Shown here piece after piece: positions 1-5,437 of a DNA stretch of 6,593 bases. Made by a program: the position numbers and the translations under genes. The notes beneath the pieces are model-generated. The model was not told where the DNA came from. It worked only from the letters and a program-made list of their open reading frames with translations, and made no database searches. Where the stretch lies: the NCBI GenBank assembly GCA_001821915.1, contig MHOR01000019.1, positions 1 through 6,593 on the forward strand, in the 5' to 3' direction. The stretch is from Candidatus Staskawiczbacteria bacterium RIFCSPHIGHO2_02_FULL_34_10 (lineage in GTDB: Bacteria > Patescibacteriota > Minisyncoccia > Minisyncoccales > Staskawiczbacteraceae). The number at the start of each line of letters is the position of its first letter. Position 1 is the first letter of the stretch.

Positions 1-1
1 A

Positions 2-730
2 ACTCGATTCATTTCAACTCACCCAGATCAAGATCATCTTCAGGGCTTAAAATATCTTGACGATAACATAGATATACTCAACTTTTATTGTGTCAAAAAT
101 AATGTAATTAAAGAAGATGAAACAGAAGATTTTAAGCATTACTGCACACTTCGCGACCACAATAAAAAAGCTTTTCACATTGAAAAGGGGTCTACAAGAA
201 AATGGATGAACCAAACTTGCGAAGAAAGGGGTTCGGCAGGTATACATGTTCTCTGGCCTATTACTACAGATGAGAATTTTAAGTCCGCTCTAATGGAAGC
301 CGAGCAGAATGGTGGTAGTCCAAATAATATTTCGGCAGTAATAAGATACAGTATTGAAAACGGTGTTAGTGTAATGTGGATGGGAGATTTAGAAACTGAC
401 TTTTTGGAAAGTATAAAAGATAAAATAGTTTGGCTTGAAACTGATATTGTCTTTGCTTCACATCACGGTAGAGATAGTGGAAAAATCCCCGAAGTTGTAT
501 TGAGTAAGATAAAACCTAAAATAATTGTTATAGGTGAAGCACCTTCTGAACATCTTAATTACTACAACAATTACAATACAATTACGCAAAACTCGGCTGG
601 TGACATAACTCTTGAATGTGCCGAGAAAAAAGTGCACATATTTGTATCTAGTTATGATTATTCAGTTGATTTTTTAAACAATGAATACGAAACAGGAGAG
701 GATAATTATCTCGGTTCGCTTGATGTTTAG
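2..730 (+). CDS. MBL-fold metallo-hydrolase, ComEC/Rec2-like (5' partial)
   Basis: The frame is open from base 2 to a TAG at 728-730, giving 242 visible residues; the true start lies upstream of the window. The first ATG inside the frame (206) is not the start, because the metal-binding motif lies before it. Visible motifs follow the ComEC-like metallo-beta-lactamase order: THPDQDH at residues 6-12 (HxDxDH, the first metal ligands), NNISAVIRY at about 109-117, MGD at about 127-129 and SHHG at 153-156. The family uses a di-metal site to hydrolyse phosphoester or other ester bonds. No membrane segment is seen in this part, so it looks like a stand-alone soluble hydrolase or the C-terminal domain of a larger protein. 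Its substrate is unknown. It is separated from the next gene by 174 bases with a hairpin and is probably unrelated to the glycan genes. The fold is fairly sure; the role is not. Confidence 0.8.
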   Translation, partial: TRFISTHPDQDHLQGLKYLDDNIDILNFYCVKNNVIKEDETEDFKHYCTLRDHNKKAFHIEKGSTRKWMNQTCEERGSAGIHVLWPITTDENFKSALMEAEQNGGSPNNISAVIRYSIENGVSVMWMGDLETDFLESIKDKIVWLETDIVFASHHGRDSGKIPEVVLSKIKPKIIVIGEAPSEHLNYYNNYNTITQNSAGDITLECAEKKVHIFVSSYDYSVDFLNNEYETGEDNYLGSLDV

Positions 731-740
731 ATAAGGGAGC

Positions 741-783
741 AATCCCCGCCGTTTTATAATATTTCTTCAAAACGGCGGAGATT
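741..783 (+). repeat. Long hairpin 10 bases after the MBL gene; possible terminator without U-tract
   Basis: Arms 741-755 and 769-783 pair over 15 bp with one C/A mismatch (745/779). The core CCGCCGTTTT / AAAACGGCGG (746-755 / 769-778) is perfect, and the loop is 13 bases. It starts 10 bases after the stop codon, the usual place for a terminator. Neither strand has a T-run after the stem, so a canonical intrinsic terminator is not supported. It could instead protect the mRNA 3' end. Confidence 0.6.
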
Positions 784-786
784 ATA

Positions 787-855
787 AATGGGGTTATGTG
801 AATGGGGTTAGTCACCATTTATTCAGAATGGTAAATAATAGTAAAGAATGGTAAA
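787..855. repeat. Cluster of short direct repeats upstream of the winged-helix gene
   Basis: AATGGGGTTA occurs at 787-796 and 801-810 (period 14). AGAATGGTAAA occurs at 825-835 and 845-855 (period 20). ACCATT (814-819) is the inverse of AATGGT (827-832), so a small hairpin is also possible. The shared AATGG core, in four direct copies and one inverted, just upstream of a promoter-like sequence, looks like a protein-binding array. The neighbouring winged-helix protein is an obvious candidate binder, but this is only inferred from position. Confidence 0.45.
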
Positions 856-870
856 GAAAGTTGCGCGTTA

Positions 871-898
871 TTTACAGCAAAAAATTAGTTAATAAAAT
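871..898 (+). promoter_or_regulatory. Putative sigma70-type promoter for the winged-helix gene, leaderless
   Basis: TTTACA at 871-876 matches the -35 consensus at 5 of 6 bases. TAAAAT at 893-898 matches the -10 consensus at 5 of 6, with a 16-base spacer. The ATG at 905 is 6 bases after the -10, so transcription would begin at or next to the start codon. There is no Shine-Dalgarno sequence, which agrees with a leaderless message. In such AT-rich DNA, matches can arise by chance. Confidence 0.45.
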
Positions 899-904
899 AA
901 TTAT

Positions 905-1243
905 ATGACTTATCTTTCAATTCTTATCATTGGGGTTGTGGTAGCGGTTGCTTTTCTTTTTTGGGTTGCCAAACGAGAAGCTGAAAAACACGGGACGAGT
1001 ACTGGCGAGGAGCTGGTGGGAATTTGTAAATCGGCAGTTGAGACGACTTTGCAAAAAGAAGCCCACAAGCAAAAAATACTTGCTTTATTGAGAGAACAAG
1101 CTAAACTTTCCAACTCTGAAATTCGCACGGCGCTTAAGGCGTCCAGTCGTTCTGTTGTCCGCTATTTGGACGAACTTGAGAAAGAGGGAAAAGTGGAGCA
1201 AGTTGGCAAAATTGGTCACGCAGTAACATATCGCTTAAAATAG
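905..1243 (+). CDS. Small membrane-anchored winged-helix DNA-binding protein
   Basis: The product has 112 residues. Residues 3-21 form one hydrophobic membrane helix (LSILIIGVVVAVAFLFWVA), followed by a charged linker. Residues about 54-112 read as a winged helix: a first helix HKQKILALLREQ, a turn-helix SEIRTAL (71-77), a recognition helix SSRSVVRYLDELEKEG (80-95), and a wing ending in VTYRLK. The DNA-binding half resembles ArsR/MarR/DeoR-type wHTH domains. I infer a single-pass protein with its DNA-binding domain in the cytoplasm, either a membrane-tethered regulator or a chromosome-membrane contact protein. It is alone between a promoter-like sequence and an intrinsic terminator. No family name or target is recognised. 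The start at 905 is supported by the membrane helix beginning directly after it. Confidence 0.8.
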   Translation: MTYLSILIIGVVVAVAFLFWVAKREAEKHGTSTGEELVGICKSAVETTLQKEAHKQKILALLREQAKLSNSEIRTALKASSRSVVRYLDELEKEGKVEQVGKIGHAVTYRLK

Positions 1244-1271
1244 TTAAATATAAAGTTTAAAAAGTACTCGC

Positions 1272-1296
1272 AACCTGATAAAAAGCAGGTTTTTTT
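1272..1296 (+). terminator. Intrinsic terminator after the winged-helix gene
   Basis: AACCTG (1272-1277) pairs with CAGGTT (1286-1291) around an 8-base loop, followed by T's up to 1296. It begins 28 bases after the stop of the winged-helix gene and is directly followed by a promoter-like sequence for the glycosyltransferase. The stem is short (6 bp) but the T-tract is good. Confidence 0.65.
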
Positions 1297-1297
1297 A

Positions 1298-1325
1298 TTG
1301 ATTTTTACTGAAAATTTGATAAGAT
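1298..1325 (+). promoter_or_regulatory. Putative promoter of the glycosyltransferase unit
   Basis: TTGATT at 1298-1303 (-35, 4 of 6) and TAAGAT at 1320-1325 (-10, 4 of 6) are spaced by 16 bases. The ATG of the glycosyltransferase is 12 bases after the -10, so the leader would be only about 5 bases. The same box order, spacer and preceding terminator recur at 4243-4298 before the aminotransferase gene, which strengthens the call. Confidence 0.5.
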
Positions 1326-1337
1326 AAACCAAACTAA

Positions 1338-2534
1338 ATGAAAAATCATAAAAAAAAGATTTGTTTTGTGGTGGCAATTGATATTACCTTAAAATTTTTA
1401 TTGATTTCTGAACTAAAATTTTTTAAAGATAAAGGATATGAGGTTTTTGTAGTTTGTTCTCCGGGAAAATGGCTTGAGGACATTAAAAAAGAGGGAGTAG
1501 AAATCAAAGAAATTACCATTAAAAGAAAAACTTTTACCCCATTTTCAGATTTAATTTCCCTTTTTAAATTATTTTTTTATTTTAGAAAAGAAAAATTTGA
1601 TATCGTGCTTACTTTTACTCCAAAGCCGGGATTATTAGGACAATTAGCGGCAAAAATGGCGGGGGTTCCCATTATTATAAACACTATTTTCGGTTTTTAC
1701 TTTCATGAAAGTACGCTACATTTAAGGAAAAGATTTTTTATTTTTATTGAAAAAGTAGCGGCAAAATGTTCGGATGCGGTATTTTTTAGAAATAAAGAAG
1801 ATTTTGAGACGGCAAAAAAAGAAAACATTATTGAAAATGGTAAGGCAGAATATATAGGAGATGGAATTGATATTGCAAAATTTAATATTGCAAGATTTTC
1901 AGAAAAATTCGTATCAGAAAAAAAGAAAACATTGGGAATTAATTTGGGGGTTCCCGTTATTGGAATTGTGGCAAGATTAGTCAAGGAAAAAGGATATATA
2001 GAGTTATTTGAGGCTTTTAAAAAAGTATTAGAGAAATTTCCCACAACAATACTTTTGGTGATAGGTCCAGCTGACCTGCAAAAAAAAGACAGTCTTAACA
2101 CTGGTGTGATAAAAAACTTCGGCATAGAAAAAAATACCGTATTTTTAGGGGAAAGGACCGATGTTGATGAACTTTATTCGGTTATGGATATATTTGTATT
2201 GCCGTCGTATAGGGAAGGTTTTCCGCATAGCGTTATGGAGGCTTCTGCCACGACTTGCCCCGTCATTACCACGGACGTGCGCGGATGCCGCAATGCCATT
2301 GAGCCGAATATTACGGGCATATTGGTTCCGCTAAAAAATTCTGAAGAATTAGCCAAGGCTATTATCTATCTTTTATCAAATCCAGAAATTGCAAAAAAAA
2401 TAGGTGAGGCCGGCAGGAAAAAAGCTGAAAAAGAGTTTGATAAAAACATACTTTTACAAAAAATGGAAGAAAAAATAAAAGAATTATCCGTCAGATGTTC
2501 GCCAGACGTCCAACGTCCGTCTCGTCTGAAGTAA
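1338..2534 (+). CDS. GT4-family (GT-B) glycosyltransferase, PglA/CapM-like
   Basis: The product has 398 residues, normal for a two-domain GT-B retaining glycosyltransferase. The N-terminal acceptor domain carries the family signature TFTPKPGLLGQLAAKMAGVP (92-111) and NTIFGFYFHE (115-124), as in enzymes that add a second sugar to a lipid-linked glycan. The C-terminal nucleotide-sugar domain has ARLVKEKGY (212-220) and the EX7E motif REGFPHSVME (E293 and E301) that binds the donor. It should act on the cytoplasmic face of the membrane, using an NDP-sugar (probably UDP-hexosamine or hexose; donor not readable). It is the first gene of the glycan unit, 10 bases before the acetyltransferase. Two oddities: codons 384-397 are made of a GC-richer hairpin repeat, and bases 2241-2330 are about 58% GC against about 36% on each side. 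No Shine-Dalgarno is seen. Confidence 0.88.
   Translation: MKNHKKKICFVVAIDITLKFLLISELKFFKDKGYEVFVVCSPGKWLEDIKKEGVEIKEITIKRKTFTPFSDLISLFKLFFYFRKEKFDIVLTFTPKPGLLGQLAAKMAGVPIIINTIFGFYFHESTLHLRKRFFIFIEKVAAKCSDAVFFRNKEDFETAKKENIIENGKAEYIGDGIDIAKFNIARFSEKFVSEKKKTLGINLGVPVIGIVARLVKEKGYIELFEAFKKVLEKFPTTILLVIGPADLQKKDSLNTGVIKNFGIEKNTVFLGERTDVDELYSVMDIFVLPSYREGFPHSVMEASATTCPVITTDVRGCRNAIEPNITGILVPLKNSEELAKAIIYLLSNPEIAKKIGEAGRKKAEKEFDKNILLQKMEEKIKELSVRCSPDVQRPSRLK
2489..2529. repeat. GC-richer palindromic element inside the 3' end of the glycosyltransferase gene
   Basis: TCAGATG (2491-2497) pairs with CGTCTGA (2523-2529) with one G-T wobble. Inside it, GACGT (2505-2509) pairs with ACGTC (2513-2517) around a 3-base loop. 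CAGACG (2503-2508) can also pair with CGTCTG (2523-2528), and AGACG (2504-2508) with CGTCT (2518-2522). The element supplies the last 14 or so residues of the protein (SVRCSPDVQRPSRL), after the normal family end near KIKEL. It looks like an interspersed repeat that entered the gene end, but only one copy is in the window. Confidence 0.55.
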
Positions 2535-2544
2535 AAAAACCATA

Positions 2545-3132
2545 ATGATTTTTTGTTTAGCCAAAAAAGAAGATGCTTTGCAAATTGCCAACATCCATAA
2601 AAAAGAAATTAGCGAGGGTTTTTTAAGTTCGCTCCATGTTTATTTTTTAAAAAGTTTGTATGAGGCAATTATTGTATCTTCTACCAGCTTCTGCATAGTC
2701 GCCAAAGAAGGTGATACGGTTGTAGGGTTTATATCCGGCGTCACGGATATTAATAAATTTTACACATACTTTTTTAAAGCATATTTTTTTCAATCAATTA
2801 TGTTACTTTTTAAAAAAATGTTTAGCATATCTTTTGCAAAAAAAGCATTTGAAACAATATTATATCCAGTAAAAGAAAGAGACCTTCCGCCAGCTGAGTT
2901 ATTAACTATGGCAGTATCTACCCAATTTCAAAGGCAAGGGATTGCCGGTAAAATGTTTTTAGAATTTTTGACGCAGATGAAAAAAAGGAATGTGGCTGTA
3001 TTTAAAGTATTAGTGGGGGATGAGCTGGCTGATGCTATACATTTTTATGAAAAAAACGGATTTGTGTCTTTAAAAGAAACTAGTATTCACAATAATAAAA
3101 AATCAAGAATATATATTTATAATTTACTTTGA
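2545..3132 (+). CDS. GNAT-family N-acetyltransferase
   Basis: The product has 195 residues with a GNAT fold. The N-terminal part (MIFCLAKKEDALQIANIHKK) is typical of the family. The acetyl-CoA-binding motif A is at about 121-138, with QRQGIAGK at 129-136 following the R/Q-x-x-G-x-G/A pattern. The C-terminal motif ADAIHFYEKNGF is at 162-173. Residues about 70-108 form an unusually hydrophobic, Phe-rich insert (FYTYFFKAYFFQ, then IMLLFKKMFS) that could lie on the membrane or bind a partner. From its place between a GT4 and an MraY-like enzyme, I infer that it acylates an amino sugar, possibly the 4-amino group made by the DegT enzyme downstream; this is not shown by sequence. It starts 10 bases after the glycosyltransferase stop, with no Shine-Dalgarno. 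Its last codons and TGA stop lie in the left arm of a 25-bp inverted repeat. Confidence 0.85.
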   Translation: MIFCLAKKEDALQIANIHKKEISEGFLSSLHVYFLKSLYEAIIVSSTSFCIVAKEGDTVVGFISGVTDINKFYTYFFKAYFFQSIMLLFKKMFSISFAKKAFETILYPVKERDLPPAELLTMAVSTQFQRQGIAGKMFLEFLTQMKKRNVAVFKVLVGDELADAIHFYEKNGFVSLKETSIHNNKKSRIYIYNLL

Positions 3133-3184
3133 ATTACGAAATTCTTTTTTCAAAGTGAGTTTCGTAATTCAAAGTAAATTATAA
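3117..3184. repeat. Perfect 25-bp inverted repeat filling the gene junction
   Basis: Bases 3117-3141 are the exact reverse complement of 3160-3184, with 18 bases between. The left arm covers the last four codons and TGA of the acetyltransferase gene; the right arm ends two bases before the ATG at 3187. A nested palindrome GAATT-ACGA-AATTC lies at 3131-3144. ACTTTGAA (3126-3133) is complementary to TTCAAAGT at 3168-3175 and also to a second copy at 3149-3156, so two alternative hairpins are possible. There is no T-tract after the right arm, so it is not a canonical terminator. It may control mRNA stability or the next start codon, or be a small inserted element. Confidence 0.9.
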
Positions 3185-3186
3185 CT

Positions 3187-4119
3187 ATGAATCCATTTGT
3201 TGTTTTTCTCATTTCATCTTTAGCGGGAGTTATTATTATTCCAGTGCTTTTAACTATTTCTAAAAAAACTAATTTTTTGGTCGATGTTCCTGAAGGCGAC
3301 ACTTTAAAAATTCACAAAAAAAATATTCCCCTACTTGGAGGATTAGCAATATTAGCCTCTTCATGTATTGGCGCGGTTATATTTTTTTGGCAACAACCGG
3401 GACTTGAAATTGTTGTAATTTTTATCGGTCTTTTGGTAATATTTTTTCTTGGTTTCTGGGATGACTTAAAATGGAAACATATTTCTACAATAAAACCGAT
3501 GCTAAAATTTCCCCTTTTACTCACATGCGCATTTGTTCCGGCATTTATTCTGGCACTAGTTGAAATTCGCTTTAATTTTGTTCCAATTTATATTATTTCT
3601 TTATTACTAGGTTTCACCTATATTTTTATTTCTATCAATGCAGTAAATTATCAAGATGGAATGGATGGCTTGGTCGGGGGAGAAGTTTGTATTTCATTAT
3701 TAGGTTTTACTTTTTTAAGCGCCATGTTGGGTAATAGTTTTGGTTTAGTTATTTCTTTTATATCACTGGGAGCAGTGTCGGCATTTTTAGTTTTTAATTT
3801 CCCACCGGCAAAAGTTTTTATGGGGGATTCTGGCGCTTATTCTTTGGGATTTATTCTCGCTGTTTTAGCGATGTTATTTTCTAAGCCATATAATACATAT
3901 AGTATTTTGGGACCAGTTTTTATTATTGGTTTGCCTATTTTTGATGGAGTATACACTAATATAAGGAGATTATTGGCAGGGAAATCTATTTTTTTGGGCG
4001 ATAGAAGCCACTTTTACGACAAGTTATTGCAAAAAGGATTTTCCACCAAAAAAACACTAGCCATTTGCTTTAGCTTACAATTGCTCTTAGTTTTTATAGG
4101 AGTATTAATATATAAATAA
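3187..4119 (+). CDS. MraY/WecA-family undecaprenyl-phosphate sugar-1-phosphate transferase
   Basis: The product has 310 residues, rich in membrane helices (about 10 likely), a usual size for the WecA/TagO branch. All family landmarks are present: HKKNIPLLGG at 43-52, WDD at 91-93, the catalytic-loop motif NAVNYQDGMDGL at 151-162, FNFPPAKVFMGDSG at 203-216, FDG at 252-254, and GDRSHFYDKL at 271-280, the cytoplasmic-loop histidine motif. The family moves a sugar 1-phosphate from a UDP-sugar to undecaprenyl phosphate on the inner face of the membrane, the first membrane step of a glycan. The DRSHFYDKL version and the glycan neighbours favour a WecA-like N-acetylhexosamine transferase over peptidoglycan MraY. 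The substrate is inferred. The start follows the right arm of a long inverted repeat by two bases and has no Shine-Dalgarno. Confidence 0.92.
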   Translation: MNPFVVFLISSLAGVIIIPVLLTISKKTNFLVDVPEGDTLKIHKKNIPLLGGLAILASSCIGAVIFFWQQPGLEIVVIFIGLLVIFFLGFWDDLKWKHISTIKPMLKFPLLLTCAFVPAFILALVEIRFNFVPIYIISLLLGFTYIFISINAVNYQDGMDGLVGGEVCISLLGFTFLSAMLGNSFGLVISFISLGAVSAFLVFNFPPAKVFMGDSGAYSLGFILAVLAMLFSKPYNTYSILGPVFIIGLPIFDGVYTNIRRLLAGKSIFLGDRSHFYDKLLQKGFSTKKTLAICFSLQLLLVFIGVLIYK

Positions 4120-4132
4120 AAAATAAATATAA

Positions 4133-4219
4133 ATTACTACATGGCGGGATGAGAAAGATTTTCTTCCGCGTATTTTGGGTAATTCCGAAGCTTCTGCGAT
4201 TGAAATAAAATTCAACTGA
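4133..4219 (+). other. Gap with a possible 28-codon coding remnant
   Basis: The gap 4120-4242 holds no full gene. In one frame, 4133-4216 reads 28 codons ending in TGA (4217-4219), with a protein-like stretch WRDEKDFLPRILGNSEAS. It has no start codon and is preceded directly by a stop (4130-4132), so it could be the last piece of a decayed gene or chance. GCGGGA (4144-4149) can pair with TTCCGC (4164-4169) and CTACAT (4137-4142) with ATGTAG (4223-4228), so a structured RNA leader or 3' region is an alternative. I do not recognise it. Confidence 0.2.
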
Positions 4220-4242
4220 ACAATGTAGCTATATTTCATAAC

Positions 4243-4269
4243 CGCAACCTACTAAGGATGCGATTTTTT
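4243..4269 (+). terminator. Intrinsic terminator before the aminotransferase unit
   Basis: CGCAACCT (4243-4250) pairs with AGGATGCG (4255-4262): seven pairs, one A/A mismatch and a 4-base loop. T's follow at 4264-4269. It would end the transcript from the GT4, GNAT and MraY-like genes. It shares its first eight bases and its T-tract region with the terminator at 1272-1296. Confidence 0.65.
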
Positions 4270-4270
4270 A

Positions 4271-4298
4271 TTGATTTAAGTTATAAATCTGATAGTAT
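4271..4298 (+). promoter_or_regulatory. Putative promoter of the aminotransferase-dehydratase unit
   Basis: TTGATT at 4271-4276 and TAGTAT at 4293-4298 (each 4 of 6 to consensus) have a 16-base spacer. The ATG at 4313 is 14 bases after the -10, giving a very short leader and no Shine-Dalgarno. Layout and -35 are the same as at 1298-1325. Confidence 0.5.
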
Positions 4299-4312
4299 TT
4301 AATTAACAATCT

Positions 4313-5437
4313 ATGGAAACCATTCCGCTTTCAAAACCGGATATTACCAACGCGGAGAAAAATGCGGTGTTGGAAGTTTTAAACAGTTCTAAATTGGCGC
4401 TTGGTCCAAAATTACAAACATTTGAAAAAATGGCTGCTGATTTTAGTAGTGTAAAATACGCGGTAGCGGTAAATTCTGGTACCAGTGGTTTGCATTTGAT
4501 TGTCAGGGCTTTGGTAATTGGGAAAGGGGATGAAGTGATCACTACGCCATTTTCTTTTGTAGCTTCGGCCAATTGCATATTGTACGAAGGCGCCAAGCCA
4601 GTTTTCGTTGATATTGATAAAAATACGTTGAATATTGATGTTTTAAAAATTGAAGAAAAAATTACTAAAAAAACAAAAGCGATTTTAGCGGTTGATGTTT
4701 TTAGTCATCCTGCTGATTGGTCCGTTTTAGAAAGAATTGCTAAAAAACACAAGTTATTTTTAATTGAAGATTCGGCAGAAGCATTGGGGTCAGAATACAA
4801 GGGAAAAAAATGTGGAAGTTTTGGGGACGCTGGAGTATTTGCTTTTTATCCTAACAAGCAAATTACTACGGGAGAGGGTGGAATGATTCTAACTAACAAT
4901 AAAAAAATTGCTGATGTATGTAAAAGTATGTCAAACCAAGGACGGAAAATTGAACAGGGAAAATGGTTAGAACATGTAAGATTAGGCTATAATTATCGGC
5001 TATCTGAAACGAACTGTGCTATGGGAATTGCGCAATTAAAAAGGATAAAAAAAATTCTGGCTAAAAGAAAAAAAATAGCAGAGTTATATAATAAAAAATT
5101 AAAAGGTATTAAGAGAGTAGAAATTCCTTATATTGAAGTGGGGAATAAAATAAGTTGGTTTGTGTATGTGTTAAAGTTAGAGGAAAATCTCGCGGGTTAT
5201 AAAAGAGATAACATTATAGAAGAGATGGCAAAAAGGGGAATCCAGTGTTCAAATTATTTTCAAACTATCCATTTACAGCCATTTTATAAAAGTGAATTCG
5301 GATATAAAAAGGGAGATTACCCTATTGCAGAAAATATCAGCAAAAGAACTTTGGCGTTGCCATTTTTTAATAATTTAAAGGAAGAAGAAATTGATTTTGT
5401 GGTAAAGAATTTAAAAGAAATATTGTTAAATGTTTAA
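4313..5437 (+). CDS. DegT/DnrJ/EryC1/StrS-family PLP-dependent sugar aminotransferase
   Basis: The product has 374 residues, the normal length. Fold-type I aminotransferase features are in order: IPLSKPDI near the N-terminus, the phosphate-binding NSGTSGLH (54-61), TTPFSFVASAN (77-87), D153 in IEDSAEALGS (pairs with the PLP ring nitrogen), and FYPNKQITTGEGGM, where K182 forms the PLP Schiff base. The SHPADW stretch (131-136) is common in perosamine-synthetase-like and PglE-like members. These enzymes add an amino group, usually from glutamate, to a 3- or 4-keto sugar nucleotide in the cytoplasm. With a 4,6-dehydratase overlapping its end by 8 bases, a C4 aminotransferase making a 4-amino-4,6-dideoxy sugar is the best inference. 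It has its own terminator-promoter cassette upstream. Family call is certain; the exact sugar is not. Confidence 0.93.
   Translation: METIPLSKPDITNAEKNAVLEVLNSSKLALGPKLQTFEKMAADFSSVKYAVAVNSGTSGLHLIVRALVIGKGDEVITTPFSFVASANCILYEGAKPVFVDIDKNTLNIDVLKIEEKITKKTKAILAVDVFSHPADWSVLERIAKKHKLFLIEDSAEALGSEYKGKKCGSFGDAGVFAFYPNKQITTGEGGMILTNNKKIADVCKSMSNQGRKIEQGKWLEHVRLGYNYRLSETNCAMGIAQLKRIKKILAKRKKIAELYNKKLKGIKRVEIPYIEVGNKISWFVYVLKLEENLAGYKRDNIIEEMAKRGIQCSNYFQTIHLQPFYKSEFGYKKGDYPIAENISKRTLALPFFNNLKEEEIDFVVKNLKEILLNV

Noticed and set aside
206..208. ATG 206 as the start of the hydrolase
   Set aside because: The same frame is open back to base 2 and the HPDQDH metal motif lies at about 20-37, so the protein must start upstream of the window.
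741..855. CRISPR array or transposon end
   Set aside because: The repeats are too short (10-11 bases) and too close for CRISPR units, and no transposase gene or target-site duplication is seen.
1703..2125. A 140-codon open frame on the minus strand
   Set aside because: It lies wholly inside the well-supported GT4 gene, has no recognisable motif, and its low-complexity sequence is what the opposite strand of A-rich coding DNA gives.
3130..3132. TGA read as glycine or tryptophan (recoded genetic code of some CPR lineages)
   Set aside because: No gene has an internal TGA, the GNAT domain is complete at this stop, and reading through would add only a short tail from the hairpin up to the next TAA.
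3130..3200. The 25-bp inverted repeat as a canonical intrinsic terminator
   Set aside because: The right arm is followed by CTATG and the next gene, with no T-tract; a T-run occurs only inside the loop.
4303..4596. A 97-codon open frame on the minus strand
   Set aside because: It overlaps the conserved N-terminal part of the aminotransferase gene and has no domain or upstream signal.
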